From Acidimicrobiia bacterium (GTDB lineage: Bacteria > Actinomycetota > Acidimicrobiia > Acidimicrobiales > JANYDT01): a stretch of DNA of 41,321 nucleotides. Both the position numbers and the translations under genes were made by a program. The stretch lies in assembly GCA_025359845.1 (NCBI GenBank), contig JANYDT010000053.1, forward strand, positions 1-41,321, written 5' to 3'. The notes beneath the pieces are model-generated. The model made no database searches, was not told the DNA's origin, and was given only the letters and a program-made list of their open reading frames with translations. Positions 33,191 through 41,183 of this stretch are shown piece after piece; the stretch's first letter is position 1; each line of letters opens with the position of its first letter.

Positions 33191-33925
33191 ATGCCCGCCG
33201 CCCTCGCGTTTGATCGCATCACCAAGGTGTTTCCCGACGGGACCCATGCCCTCGCCGACGCTACCTTCGCAGTGGACGAGGGCGAGTTCGTTACCGTCGT
33301 CGGCCCTTCGGGATGTGGAAAGTCAACGTTGCTGCGCATCGCGTCAGGGCTCACCCCGGCCACCGGTGGGAAATTGACGGTGACCGATCCCAACCTCGGG
33401 TACACCTTCCAGGACGCGACCCTTCTGCCCTGGCGGACAGTGGGCAAGAACGTCGAATTGCTTTGCGAACTCCACCGGGTGCCTAAGGCGGAGCGGGCCA
33501 AGCGGGCTCAGGACGCCATCAATTTGGTGGGATTGTCAGGGTTCGAGAACTTCTATCCGAAGGCGCTATCGGGAGGAATGAAAATGCGGGCGTCGCTGGC
33601 CCGCAGTCTCACGTTGAAGCCGAAAGTATTCTTGTTCGACGAACCCTTCGGAGCCATCGATGAAATCACTCGGGAGCGACTGAATGAGGAGTTGATGCGC
33701 TTGTTTCTGCGGGAAAAGTTCGCCGGACTGTTTATTACGCACTCGATATACGAAGCTGTCTATTTATCGACAAGGGTCCTCGTAATGTCGGCTCGTCCTG
33801 GGCGTATCATCGCCAGTTTCGCCGTGCCCTTCCCGTATCCGAGAAGTCCCGACCTGCGCTTCGAACCAGCCTTTGCCGAACTGACGGGCAAGGTCAACCA
33901 CGCCCTCCGAAGCGCCCACGCATGA
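33191..33925 (+). CDS. ABC transporter ATP-binding protein (NitT/TauT family)
   Basis: A 244-aa ATPase subunit that energises the importer encoded downstream. Walker A GPSGCGKST (38-46), Q-loop Gln74 (YTFQDATLLPW, with the family's LLPW), signature LSGGM (126-130), Walker B FLFDEPFGAID (147-157) and switch His in ITHSIYEAV. The FQDATLLPWRTV and DEPFGAIDEITR segments are characteristic of the nitrate/taurine/pyrimidine-precursor (NitT/TauT) group. It starts 8 bp after the deaminase stop and overlaps the permease gene by 4 bp (ATGA), so the genes are one operon. Confidence 0.93.
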   Translation: MPAALAFDRITKVFPDGTHALADATFAVDEGEFVTVVGPSGCGKSTLLRIASGLTPATGGKLTVTDPNLGYTFQDATLLPWRTVGKNVELLCELHRVPKAERAKRAQDAINLVGLSGFENFYPKALSGGMKMRASLARSLTLKPKVFLFDEPFGAIDEITRERLNEELMRLFLREKFAGLFITHSIYEAVYLSTRVLVMSARPGRIIASFAVPFPYPRSPDLRFEPAFAELTGKVNHALRSAHA

Positions 33926-34869
33926 GCGAGCACCGTAACGACGGTCCAGGCGCAGAGAGCAGAGGGCGACATGCCATTCGCAGCGCCGACAGGGCCCCCG
34001 CTCCGGGATCGGGTGGTCCGATCGCAATAATCGGTCAGGAAGAACTTCAGGCGAAATCGGCTACTGCGAGCCCCCGGCGCAATATCCTTCGCGACGCGAT
34101 GCCGCCAGCCATTGTGTTCATCTTGTTTCTGCTGGCATGGGCCGGATATCGCACTTTTGTGCTCGACCGCTTCAAGCGTCGAATCGTTCCCCTGCCGTGG
34201 ACCGTTCTGACCAGAGGCTTCACTACCGCCGGCGCGAGCAAGAAGAACCCGTCCGAACTGATCACCGGAATTAAAATTACGACCCAAGTGGCCGTGACCG
34301 GTCTTGTCATCGCCACGATCGTCGGCGTGATGTTGGCAGTACTGATGAGTACCCGCAAATGGGTCGAGAACTCAGTGTATCCATACGCGGTCGCGTTGCA
34401 GACGATTCCGATCATCGCTATTGCCCCGATAATTAACATCATCCTCGGATCTGGGCTCGGCGCCCGTATCTTTACGTGTGTTGTCATTTCGATTTTTCCG
34501 ATTATTATCAACACGCTCTTCGGCCTGAAATCGGCCGACGCCGGGCAGCACGACCTGTTCACATTGCACGAGGCCGGGTTCTTTACTCGGCTCTTCAAAC
34601 TGCAATTTCAGGCCGCTCTTCCGTCGATGTTCGAGGGCTTTCGCATCTCGGCCGGATTATCGGTCATCGGCGCGATCGTGGGCGAGTTCTTCTTCTCCCA
34701 AGGGCCTCGCGGGTTGGGCATCCTCATCGACATCTACAAATCTCGCGGCCTGTATAACGCCCTGTTCGCAGCCATCATCTTGAGTTCGATGCTGGGCCTC
34801 GTCGTATTCTTCGCAGTGACCTGGCTCCGCAAGATCGTCATCGGTCGGTGGTATCAAGCCGCCCGATAG
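33922..34869 (+). CDS. ABC transporter permease (NitT/TauT family)
   Basis: A 315-aa integral membrane subunit. A charged, probably disordered ~50-residue N-terminus precedes about six hydrophobic helices, the first at ~55-75 (MPPAIVFILFLLAWAGYRTF). The helical core includes VAVTGLVIATIVGVMLAVLM, PIIAIAPIINIILGSG and VVISIFPIIINTLFG, which match the permease coupling region. A segment LFKLQFQAALPSMFEGFRIS carries the EAA-like loop that touches the ATPase. It forms the channel for the imported solute in the cytoplasmic membrane. Translationally coupled to the ATPase gene (ATGA overlap). Confidence 0.92.
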   Translation: MSEHRNDGPGAESRGRHAIRSADRAPAPGSGGPIAIIGQEELQAKSATASPRRNILRDAMPPAIVFILFLLAWAGYRTFVLDRFKRRIVPLPWTVLTRGFTTAGASKKNPSELITGIKITTQVAVTGLVIATIVGVMLAVLMSTRKWVENSVYPYAVALQTIPIIAIAPIINIILGSGLGARIFTCVVISIFPIIINTLFGLKSADAGQHDLFTLHEAGFFTRLFKLQFQAALPSMFEGFRISAGLSVIGAIVGEFFFSQGPRGLGILIDIYKSRGLYNALFAAIILSSMLGLVVFFAVTWLRKIVIGRWYQAAR

Positions 34870-34992
34870 GCTGACCGATAGTTCACGGTCACGTAACGAG
34901 AAAACCGCGACCGCCGCGTTTCCGCTGGCTACAGTGATGAGCGGTCATTTGTCTTCGACCACAACCGGAACCCCGAAAGGAACCACAACCTC

Positions 34993-36303
34993 ATGCGCTT
35001 CTCACGAACTGCGCCCGCGGCTGCCCTTCTCTCGCTCGCCCTCGTCGCCACTGGCTGCGGTAGCAAGAAGAAGTCGCCCGACACCACGGTCGCCCCTGAA
35101 ACCACCGTTGCCGCAGCCCCCGACACCACGGCTGGAGCTGCTCCCGACACCACTTTGGCCGCCGCCACTGATACCACCGTGGGCGCGGCACCCGATTCAA
35201 CGGCTGCAGCTTCTTCCGCGACCACCACGGCCGGTGCCGCCGGAGCGGTCAACTCCGACCTCAAGGCGGCAGGATGTCCGAGCCCGTTGGTTATTCAAAC
35301 AGATTGGTACGGCGAGGTCGACCACTCCGAGCTGTATGCCCTTGCCGGCGATGGCGGCACTGTCGACAAGGAGAAGGGCCGCTACACCGCCGCTCTCATC
35401 GACCCCCGCAACGGTACCGACACCGGCGTCCAGATCGAGATCCGCAACGGCGGACCGGCCACCCAATTCCAGAACCCGGTCACGCTCATGCCGACCGACA
35501 AGAGCATCTTCGCCGGCTATGTCGGTTCTGACGAAGCCGTCCAGCACGCCAAGGACGCGCCGGTGATGCTCGTCATTGCTCCACGGGAGAAGAGCCCGCA
35601 GATCATCATGTGGGACCCGGCCACGTACCCCGACGTGAAGGGCATTGCCGACCTGAAGGCCAAGAAGGTCACCATCCGCCACTTCAAGGGGGCCACGTAC
35701 TTCGACTACCTCTTGGGCGCCGGCATCGTCGACGCGGCCCAGGACGACCCTTCTTACGACGGATCCTCCGCCGTGTTCATCGCCCAAGGCGGCAAGATCG
35801 CCCAACAGGGCTTCGCCACCGCCGAACCCTACGTCTATAAGAACGTGTTCAAGGCGTGGGGCAAAGACGTCGCGTACCAGTTGATCAGCGAAACCGGCTT
35901 CGATACGTACGCCGAGGCCATCGGCGTCACGAAAGACACGTTCGAGGCCAAGAAGGGTTGCCTCAAGGTGCTCGTCCCGATGATCCAGGCCGCCCAAGTG
36001 AATTTCATCAAGAACCCCGGACCGACTGAGGCCCGTATCGTCAAGGTCGTCACCGATGAGGGCGGAAGCTGGACCTATGACGCTGCACAGGCCACCGCCG
36101 CCACCGCGCTGTCACTCCAGAACAAGATCATCGACAACGGCCCCGACAAGACCCTTGGTAACTTTGACGACGCCAAGAATCAGAAGATCATCGATATCTT
36201 GAAACCGATTCAGGCCAAGGCCGGCAACCCCATCCCCGACGGACTCAAGCCGTCTGACTTCGCGACGAACGAGTTCATCGATCCTTCGATCGGGCTGCCG
36301 TAG
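34993..36303 (+). CDS. ABC transporter substrate-binding lipoprotein (first of two)
   Basis: 436 aa. Signal peptide with lipobox VATGC, Cys22, so it is anchored outside the membrane. A linker with seven irregular DTT repeats (~29-75, e.g. PDTTVAPETTVA) leads to the two-lobed binding domain (~88-436). Conserved segments shared with the next gene are AGCPSPLVIQTDW, GRYTAALIDP, MWDPATYPDVKGIADL, ISETGFDTY and CLKVLVPMIQAAQVNF. The fold and the gene context fit the NMT1/THI5-like solute-binding family, which includes pyrimidine, riboflavin and sulfonate binders. It begins 123 bp after the permease. A GAAAGGA lies ~12 bases before the ATG. The ligand is probably the deaminase substrate. Confidence 0.88.
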   Translation: MRFSRTAPAAALLSLALVATGCGSKKKSPDTTVAPETTVAAAPDTTAGAAPDTTLAAATDTTVGAAPDSTAAASSATTTAGAAGAVNSDLKAAGCPSPLVIQTDWYGEVDHSELYALAGDGGTVDKEKGRYTAALIDPRNGTDTGVQIEIRNGGPATQFQNPVTLMPTDKSIFAGYVGSDEAVQHAKDAPVMLVIAPREKSPQIIMWDPATYPDVKGIADLKAKKVTIRHFKGATYFDYLLGAGIVDAAQDDPSYDGSSAVFIAQGGKIAQQGFATAEPYVYKNVFKAWGKDVAYQLISETGFDTYAEAIGVTKDTFEAKKGCLKVLVPMIQAAQVNFIKNPGPTEARIVKVVTDEGGSWTYDAAQATAATALSLQNKIIDNGPDKTLGNFDDAKNQKIIDILKPIQAKAGNPIPDGLKPSDFATNEFIDPSIGLP

Positions 36304-36322
36304 TCGTCACCCGTCCATCGTT

Positions 36323-37594
36323 GTGAACGTCGAAGGGGTCGGCCACGGCTGGCCCCTTCGACGCGTTCGCGGCGCGCCCAACCGAGCTCGTTTCTTCGCG
36401 ATCGGCGCCGCGGTATGCGCTGCGCTATTGCTCGGCGGCTGTGCCGGCAATCCGCCCGAGTCGACAGTGACCACCGACCCGCTCTTGCTATCAGACTCCT
36501 CCGTCCCGTCGGTGACCGAATCGGCCGCCGTTCCTACCGCGCCGGACGGGACGATCAACTTGCGCGCCGCCGGTTGCCCCGACCCGATCGTGATCGCATC
36601 GGATGGACCGCCTTCTCTGTATGAGAGCGCCCTGTTCGAGTTGTCGGGGGGCACTCGCCCATCGGCGCAGGGCCGCTACCTCGACGACCTGCTCGACCCC
36701 GCCACGGGCAAAACGACCGGCACGCAACTCGAATTGCGATTTGTCACGGCGGCTGGCGCTTCTGACCTCGGCGCTCGGTTGGCCGACCCCAAAGTCTTCG
36801 GGGCTCTGGCGAGCACCGAGGAACAAATTCTCGCCGCAGTATCAGTTCCGACCGTCGCGGTGGCGGCCCCGTGGGCTCAGCTGGCTCGGATGCTGTACTG
36901 GGATCCCGCGACGTACCCGCAAACCCAAGCCATTCCCGACCTTGGGGGTCAAGACGTTCGGGTGCGCGTTCGCGAGCGGGCCCCTTGGGTCAGCTATCTC
37001 ATCAACAACAACCTGTTGACAGAAAAAAACGTGGTTGTGGCCGGACCGGGGGTCGACCTCGTCGCCGCGTTTCTTGCCGATCACGCCAAATCGGCGGCCG
37101 AAGGCTCGGCGATGGTTGATCCGCCGTCCGTGAACCGCGGCCTGGGCCATTCCATCCGCTTTCAGCTGGTGGCCAACGCCGGGTACGACCCGTACCCGGC
37201 GAGTCTGGTTGTTCGCCGCTCTTCCGTAAAGGATCAGGCGCCCTGCCTGAGGGCGCTCGTCCCGTTGCTGCAAACCGCCCAAGTTCATTTTGCTGCCAAT
37301 CCCGAGAAAGCGGCGGCGCTCATCGCTCGGGTGGCGAGGGAACAAGGCGTTTCGCCAGCGGCGAGCGCCGAGGTGCTGGTTGCGCAAGCTCGACGGGCTA
37401 TGGCTCTCGGCCTCATAGCCAACAGCGACAACGGCGTGCTGGGATCGATTGACGCGGCCAAAATGCGGCGCATGCTCAAGGTCCTCACTCCGATCGCCAA
37501 GCGGCGGCGCACACCGATCGCGGTCAGCTTGAAGGCCGAACAACTCTTCGACAACCAGTTCATCAACCGGCTGGTGGCCCTGCCCCAGCCGTAG
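36323..37594 (+). CDS. ABC transporter substrate-binding lipoprotein (second, paralogous)
   Basis: 423 aa from GTG 36323, 19 bp after its paralogue. The lipobox is LLGGC with Cys40, preceded by a long basic n-region (RRVRGAPNRAR). A short linker follows without the DTT repeats. Segments matching the first protein are AAGCPDPIVIASDG, GRYLDDLLDPATG, YWDPATYPQTQAIPDL, QLVANAGYDPYPA and CLRALVPLLQTAQVHFAANP. It is clearly a diverged tandem duplicate. Binding-pocket segments between ~150 and 300 differ most, which suggests another ligand or a subfunctionalised receptor. Both would share one permease and ATPase. Confidence 0.85.
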   Translation: MNVEGVGHGWPLRRVRGAPNRARFFAIGAAVCAALLLGGCAGNPPESTVTTDPLLLSDSSVPSVTESAAVPTAPDGTINLRAAGCPDPIVIASDGPPSLYESALFELSGGTRPSAQGRYLDDLLDPATGKTTGTQLELRFVTAAGASDLGARLADPKVFGALASTEEQILAAVSVPTVAVAAPWAQLARMLYWDPATYPQTQAIPDLGGQDVRVRVRERAPWVSYLINNNLLTEKNVVVAGPGVDLVAAFLADHAKSAAEGSAMVDPPSVNRGLGHSIRFQLVANAGYDPYPASLVVRRSSVKDQAPCLRALVPLLQTAQVHFAANPEKAAALIARVAREQGVSPAASAEVLVAQARRAMALGLIANSDNGVLGSIDAAKMRRMLKVLTPIAKRRRTPIAVSLKAEQLFDNQFINRLVALPQP

Positions 37595-37636
37595 TCACAG
37601 ACGACCCCGTTTATGAGATGGAGATGAATTTTCCCA

Positions 37637-37658
37637 GTTGTCAACAGCTGTTGACAAC
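37637..37658. promoter_or_regulatory. 22-bp perfect palindrome with DnaA-box-like halves
   Basis: The two 11-base halves (GTTGTCAACAG and its complement) form a perfect palindrome in the 110-bp gap between two convergent genes. Each half contains TTGTCAACA, one mismatch from the actinobacterial DnaA box TTGTCCACA. It can also fold as a 9-bp stem with an AGCT loop, which would serve as a terminator. A third, weaker CTGTCGACC follows. Confidence 0.55.
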
Positions 37659-37704
37659 CTGTCGACCACGCGGCTACCGGGGTCGAAGTGGGTACCGAAG
37701 ATTC

Positions 37705-39321
37705 TCACAGGCCGGCCAGAGCCGCCGCAGCCGCGCGTCTAGCGCGTCCGCTGCGACCGTCGGAACTGAGGACGGCTGTGGCCGCGTTGCGGCCTGACGC
37801 CCCCCACACCCCGGCTCCCGGATACGTGCCCGCTCCGGTCAGGAACAAGCCCTCAATCGGCGTCCGGTAGCGGGTTTGCTCGGGCCACTTGGCCAGCAAT
37901 GTGGTGAAGGGCGTCCCCGCGAAACTCGGCGCATACCCGCGCGTCATAAAGAATTGGCTCTCATATTCGACGGGCGTCATGGTTCGGAACCGCCGGACCT
38001 CAAGACCCTCTGTCAAGTCGGCCAGCACGTCGAGCCAGCGTTGGGGCTCGCGCGACCCCGCCCAGCCGCCATCGAGGGCATACGGCGTCCAGATCGCTTC
38101 AACGCTGAGAATCTGCTCTCCCGAAGCCAGGCCTGCCGCGAGGGTCGGATCGAGCACGGACGGGGTGTTGACCAAAAATTGGGGCCGCGCCGCGATCCGA
38201 CCTTGTTGCGCCCGCGCGTGGTCGGCACCAAGTTGCGCCAAGGACTTCGAAACGATGGTGGTGGGTCCGAGCGGCCCGGACTGCGGGTCGAGACCTACGG
38301 CGGCGCTGACTGCGTCGACGGCTTGGCGGAACCTAAACGGACCGGCGATGACCGCGTCGATCTTCGACTCGTACCCGTCGTGGCCGGGCGCCGCGGCGTA
38401 GCGGGCCACCACGGCTCCCAGCGCCGACGAGTGCGGAGCGTTGCGCAACCAGTCCACAAAGAGCTGCCGAGGGTCGCCGGCGCTGACGACTATCGGCGCC
38501 GTGATCTCTTCGCCGGTGATCAGTCGGACCCCCCGAACGGCGCGACCCTCGATGAGTACCTCGCTCACTCGAGCACCTGTCTGTACCGATCCGCCGGCGG
38601 CGAGCAACGCGCCCCGGACAGCATCGGGCAGAGCGCCGCTGCCTCCGACCGGGCGGCCCCGCTCGACGGCGTGAATGGTTGCGTAGCCGAGCGCGCCCAA
38701 TCCGGTACCCGGCGTGTCGGGGGCCATGCCCCACACCGATGGACCGGCAGTGATCACCGGCGAGCGGACCTGCTCGGCCGTAAAGAACGACCGGACCACA
38801 TCGCCAGCGCTGCGCCGAGACCAATTCAAGAGCGTGTACAGACCGCGGGCCCGCAACGTACCAGCGGCGCGCAACACATGGCCGGGGCGGGGCACATCGT
38901 TGGCCATGGCGAGGGCCAGCTTCACCACCGGTACTGCCACAGCGGCATAGCGACGATAGTTTTCGACTTCGGACGGATAGGCGACACGAAGTCCATCGAG
39001 GGTGCGCTCCAGATCGGCGAACACGTACCACCCCGGTCCGCCATCATGATGGACCGAGAAGTACCCCGGATCAACGGCCAAATAGCGAAGCCCGTGGCGA
39101 GCGAGGTTCAGCTCTTCGGCGATCGGTGTGGCCCGGACCATCGTGTGTTCGCAGTTGCAGATATTGACCCGGCCGCCCTCGAGTGCGTCGACCGTCGATG
39201 CACAGCCGCCGACACTGTCTCGGGCCTCTACCACCAGTACGTCTAGGCCGGCCTGCGCCAGATACGCAGCGCAGATGAGCCCGTTGTGCCCAGCTCCGAT
39301 CACGATCGCGCCATGGTCCAT
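37705..39321 (-). CDS. FAD-dependent oxidoreductase, phytoene dehydrogenase-like (CrtI/PDH family)
   Basis: 538 aa. The N-terminal Rossmann fingerprint is AIVIGAGHNGLICAAYLAQAG (split GxGxxG 9-14), followed by VLVVEARDSVGGCAST, where Glu binds the ribose. A C-terminal fingerprint occurs at GLFLTGAGTYPGAGVWGASGRNAA, with the FAD-contact Gly/Ala. It belongs to the carotenoid/retinol-saturase-like NAD(P)/FAD oxidoreductase family, but no other carotenoid genes are present, so desaturation of carotenes is not certain. The N-terminal CNCEHT segment is unusual. The gene converges on the substrate-binding protein gene and lies tail to head with the nuclease-like pseudogene. Confidence 0.87.
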   Translation of the reverse strand: MDHGAIVIGAGHNGLICAAYLAQAGLDVLVVEARDSVGGCASTVDALEGGRVNICNCEHTMVRATPIAEELNLARHGLRYLAVDPGYFSVHHDGGPGWYVFADLERTLDGLRVAYPSEVENYRRYAAVAVPVVKLALAMANDVPRPGHVLRAAGTLRARGLYTLLNWSRRSAGDVVRSFFTAEQVRSPVITAGPSVWGMAPDTPGTGLGALGYATIHAVERGRPVGGSGALPDAVRGALLAAGGSVQTGARVSEVLIEGRAVRGVRLITGEEITAPIVVSAGDPRQLFVDWLRNAPHSSALGAVVARYAAAPGHDGYESKIDAVIAGPFRFRQAVDAVSAAVGLDPQSGPLGPTTIVSKSLAQLGADHARAQQGRIAARPQFLVNTPSVLDPTLAAGLASGEQILSVEAIWTPYALDGGWAGSREPQRWLDVLADLTEGLEVRRFRTMTPVEYESQFFMTRGYAPSFAGTPFTTLLAKWPEQTRYRTPIEGLFLTGAGTYPGAGVWGASGRNAATAVLSSDGRSGRARRAAAAALAGL

Positions 39322-39351
39322 CCCGCCACTCTGCCACGGGCGGACTGGTAA

Positions 39352-40238
39352 CTAGGGCGTGTCGAGCCAGTGGCGCAGATCTTCGACAGTCCTGAACTCG
39401 AACGCCAGCTCCGCGAGGCGATCAAGATTAGTTAGGTCGAGCTCGGCGATCCGATCACGATCCGTAGCCGCGAGACCTGCGAATCGATGCTGGAGAATGC
39501 GTGTCAAGGCCCGGACCTCGCCTTGTTCGAGGCCTTGTTCGAGGCCTTGCTTGAGACCACGTTCGCGGCCTTGTTCGAGGGCTTCTTGGTAGAATGGCAT
39601 TTCTTCGACATACAACGGCATGACGGGATACCTCCTCAGGAGTTCCGACAGTGTAAGGCGGTCCAAGACGATTGTGGCGAGGCTAGCGGCGTCAAGAGTC
39701 AGTTGACGGCGCCGTTCCGGCCCGTCGATGGTATTGATTCGATCGAGCACCGCCTTGACTCGAGCCGCCGCACTCTCCTCGCCCGTGCGGAGAGCCAACA
39801 CGGCCAGAGGACTGAGGCCGAAATCGGCCATGAGCGGCCCCGGCTCCTCGTCCCACAGGTGGATCACGTTGTACGAGAGCCGGAGCCCACCGGTTTGGTA
39901 GGTATTCGTAAGCCGACCCTTGCTGGGCTCGAGCACCACCACAAACTGGCTCGGTGCCTTGCCATACGAGCGTGCAGGCGCTCAAAATAAGTGAGCAGCC
40001 GAGGTTGGATTCGATCGGGGCGGGCATTCTTCTCGAACTCAATATGGATCACTTCCGGCGGCTCACCCACCTCGAACACCGAGTCGGCGCGCACCGACCG
40101 ACCCGTCAACTCCGTCGGTATCGGACGAAAATCCGTAACGGCGACGCGGCGGCCGAGAAGGTACGAAAGGAGCGGGGCCGGGTCGCGGTCGACCAACAGT
40201 CTGGTGGTCGAGTCGTATCGCATCGACGGATCGGGCAT
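39352..40238 (-). pseudogene. Frameshifted Rpn-family (recombination-promoting nuclease-like) gene
   Basis: Two frames join near 39946-39950. The N-terminal part from ATG 40238 has MRYDSTTRLLVDRDPAPLLSYLLG and the PD-(D/E)XK-type segment RADSVFEVGEPPEVIHIEFEKN, then RPDRIQPRLLTYFERL. The C-terminal part begins QFVVVLEPSKGRLTNTYQTGG, YNVIHLWDEEPGPLMADFGLSPLAVLAL and ends in a repetitive EQGRERGLKQGLEQGLEQGE tail (a coding tandem repeat of CTTGTTCGAGGC type), then RHWLDTP. Rpn proteins are putative DNA nucleases/transposase-like proteins linked to recombination. Only a one-base indel separates the parts, so it might be a sequencing error. Confidence 0.75.
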
Positions 40239-40356
40239 ACGAGTAAGGGTACGAGGGGGGTGAGACAGGTTTCCGGCCGGGCGGGCTAGGTCGAATATGT
40301 CGCAAATAGTTAGCCCCTGCGGCAACGGCCGCGTGGGCCAGTTAGGGTCGGGCCTG

Positions 40357-41127
40357 ATGCGACAGCTAGCCGATCTCTCGATGCCGGAGGTCTCTCGGCG
40401 CCTCACCGACGAGTCAGTAATCGTGTTGCCAGTGGGTGCGGTCGAGGCGCACGGCCCTCATTTGCCCCTCGCGACCGACCTGATCGTTGCGACGGCGGCG
40501 GTGGATGCGCTCATGACCCGCTTCGGCGACGAGCACGATTTGTGGGCGTTGCCTCCCCTGGCATTTACCAAATCGAACGAGCACGCCTGGGCCCCTGGCA
40601 CGGTTTGGCTGTCGGCCCGAACCATGCTCGCCGTCCTCGACGACATCGGCCGGTCGCTGCTCACCGCCCCGACGCGCACATTGGTATTCGTCAACGCCCA
40701 CGGCGGAAACTCGGCGCTTCTCCAGGTGGCCTGTCGCGACCTGCGTCTCGCCCACGGGCTGCGAACGTTTCTGGCCCATCCGTTCAAGGACACAGGGCGG
40801 CCGAGCGAGCTGGGCATGGGCATCCACGGTGGCCACGACGAGACATCGATTCTGCTGCACCTGCGCGGCGACCTCGTCGACATGGCCAAGGCTGTACCGA
40901 ACGTACCTTCGGCCTTAGCCGAAAACCGATTCGTGAAGTGGGGCGGCGCAGTAAGCTTCGGATGGCTTTCGAACGACTTCGGCCCAACCGGGGTGATCGG
41001 CGATCCACTCGGCGCCAACGCCGAACACGGCGCCGCTCTCTGGAAGACGATCATCGACGAGTTGGGCGCAGCGATGGCCGAGGTGCGCCGGTTTCCAAAC
41101 AACGCCGCCGTTAGCCCTTCCGGCTAA
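40357..41127 (+). CDS. Creatininase-family amidohydrolase
   Basis: 256 aa from ATG 40357; an upstream in-frame ATG at 40297 would add 20 residues not seen in relatives. Metal ligands of the creatininase/MftE family are all there: Glu30 and His32 and Asp41 (PVGAVEAHGPHLPLATD), His115 (NAHGGN) and Glu162 (HGGHDETS). Family members hydrolyse cyclic amides (creatinine) or peptide-like bonds; mycofactocin MftE is one such. No mycofactocin genes are in view, so the substrate is unknown. It stands next to a divergent Rpn-like relic and is followed by the IS630-type end. Confidence 0.88.
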   Translation: MRQLADLSMPEVSRRLTDESVIVLPVGAVEAHGPHLPLATDLIVATAAVDALMTRFGDEHDLWALPPLAFTKSNEHAWAPGTVWLSARTMLAVLDDIGRSLLTAPTRTLVFVNAHGGNSALLQVACRDLRLAHGLRTFLAHPFKDTGRPSELGMGIHGGHDETSILLHLRGDLVDMAKAVPNVPSALAENRFVKWGGAVSFGWLSNDFGPTGVIGDPLGANAEHGAALWKTIIDELGAAMAEVRRFPNNAAVSPSG

Positions 41128-41183
41128 ACCAAGCACTGGCTGGCCTCCCAAAAGTAGGTATCTAACCCACCAATGGGGCACTA

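Noticed and set aside
39525-39590. Short repeats suggesting a CRISPR array
   Set aside because: They are a coding 12-bp-type tandem repeat for an EQG-rich tail with no spacers.
40297-40356. Upstream in-frame ATG for the creatininase-family gene
   Set aside because: The extra 20 residues lie outside the family fold, and ATG 40357 begins directly before the first conserved helix.
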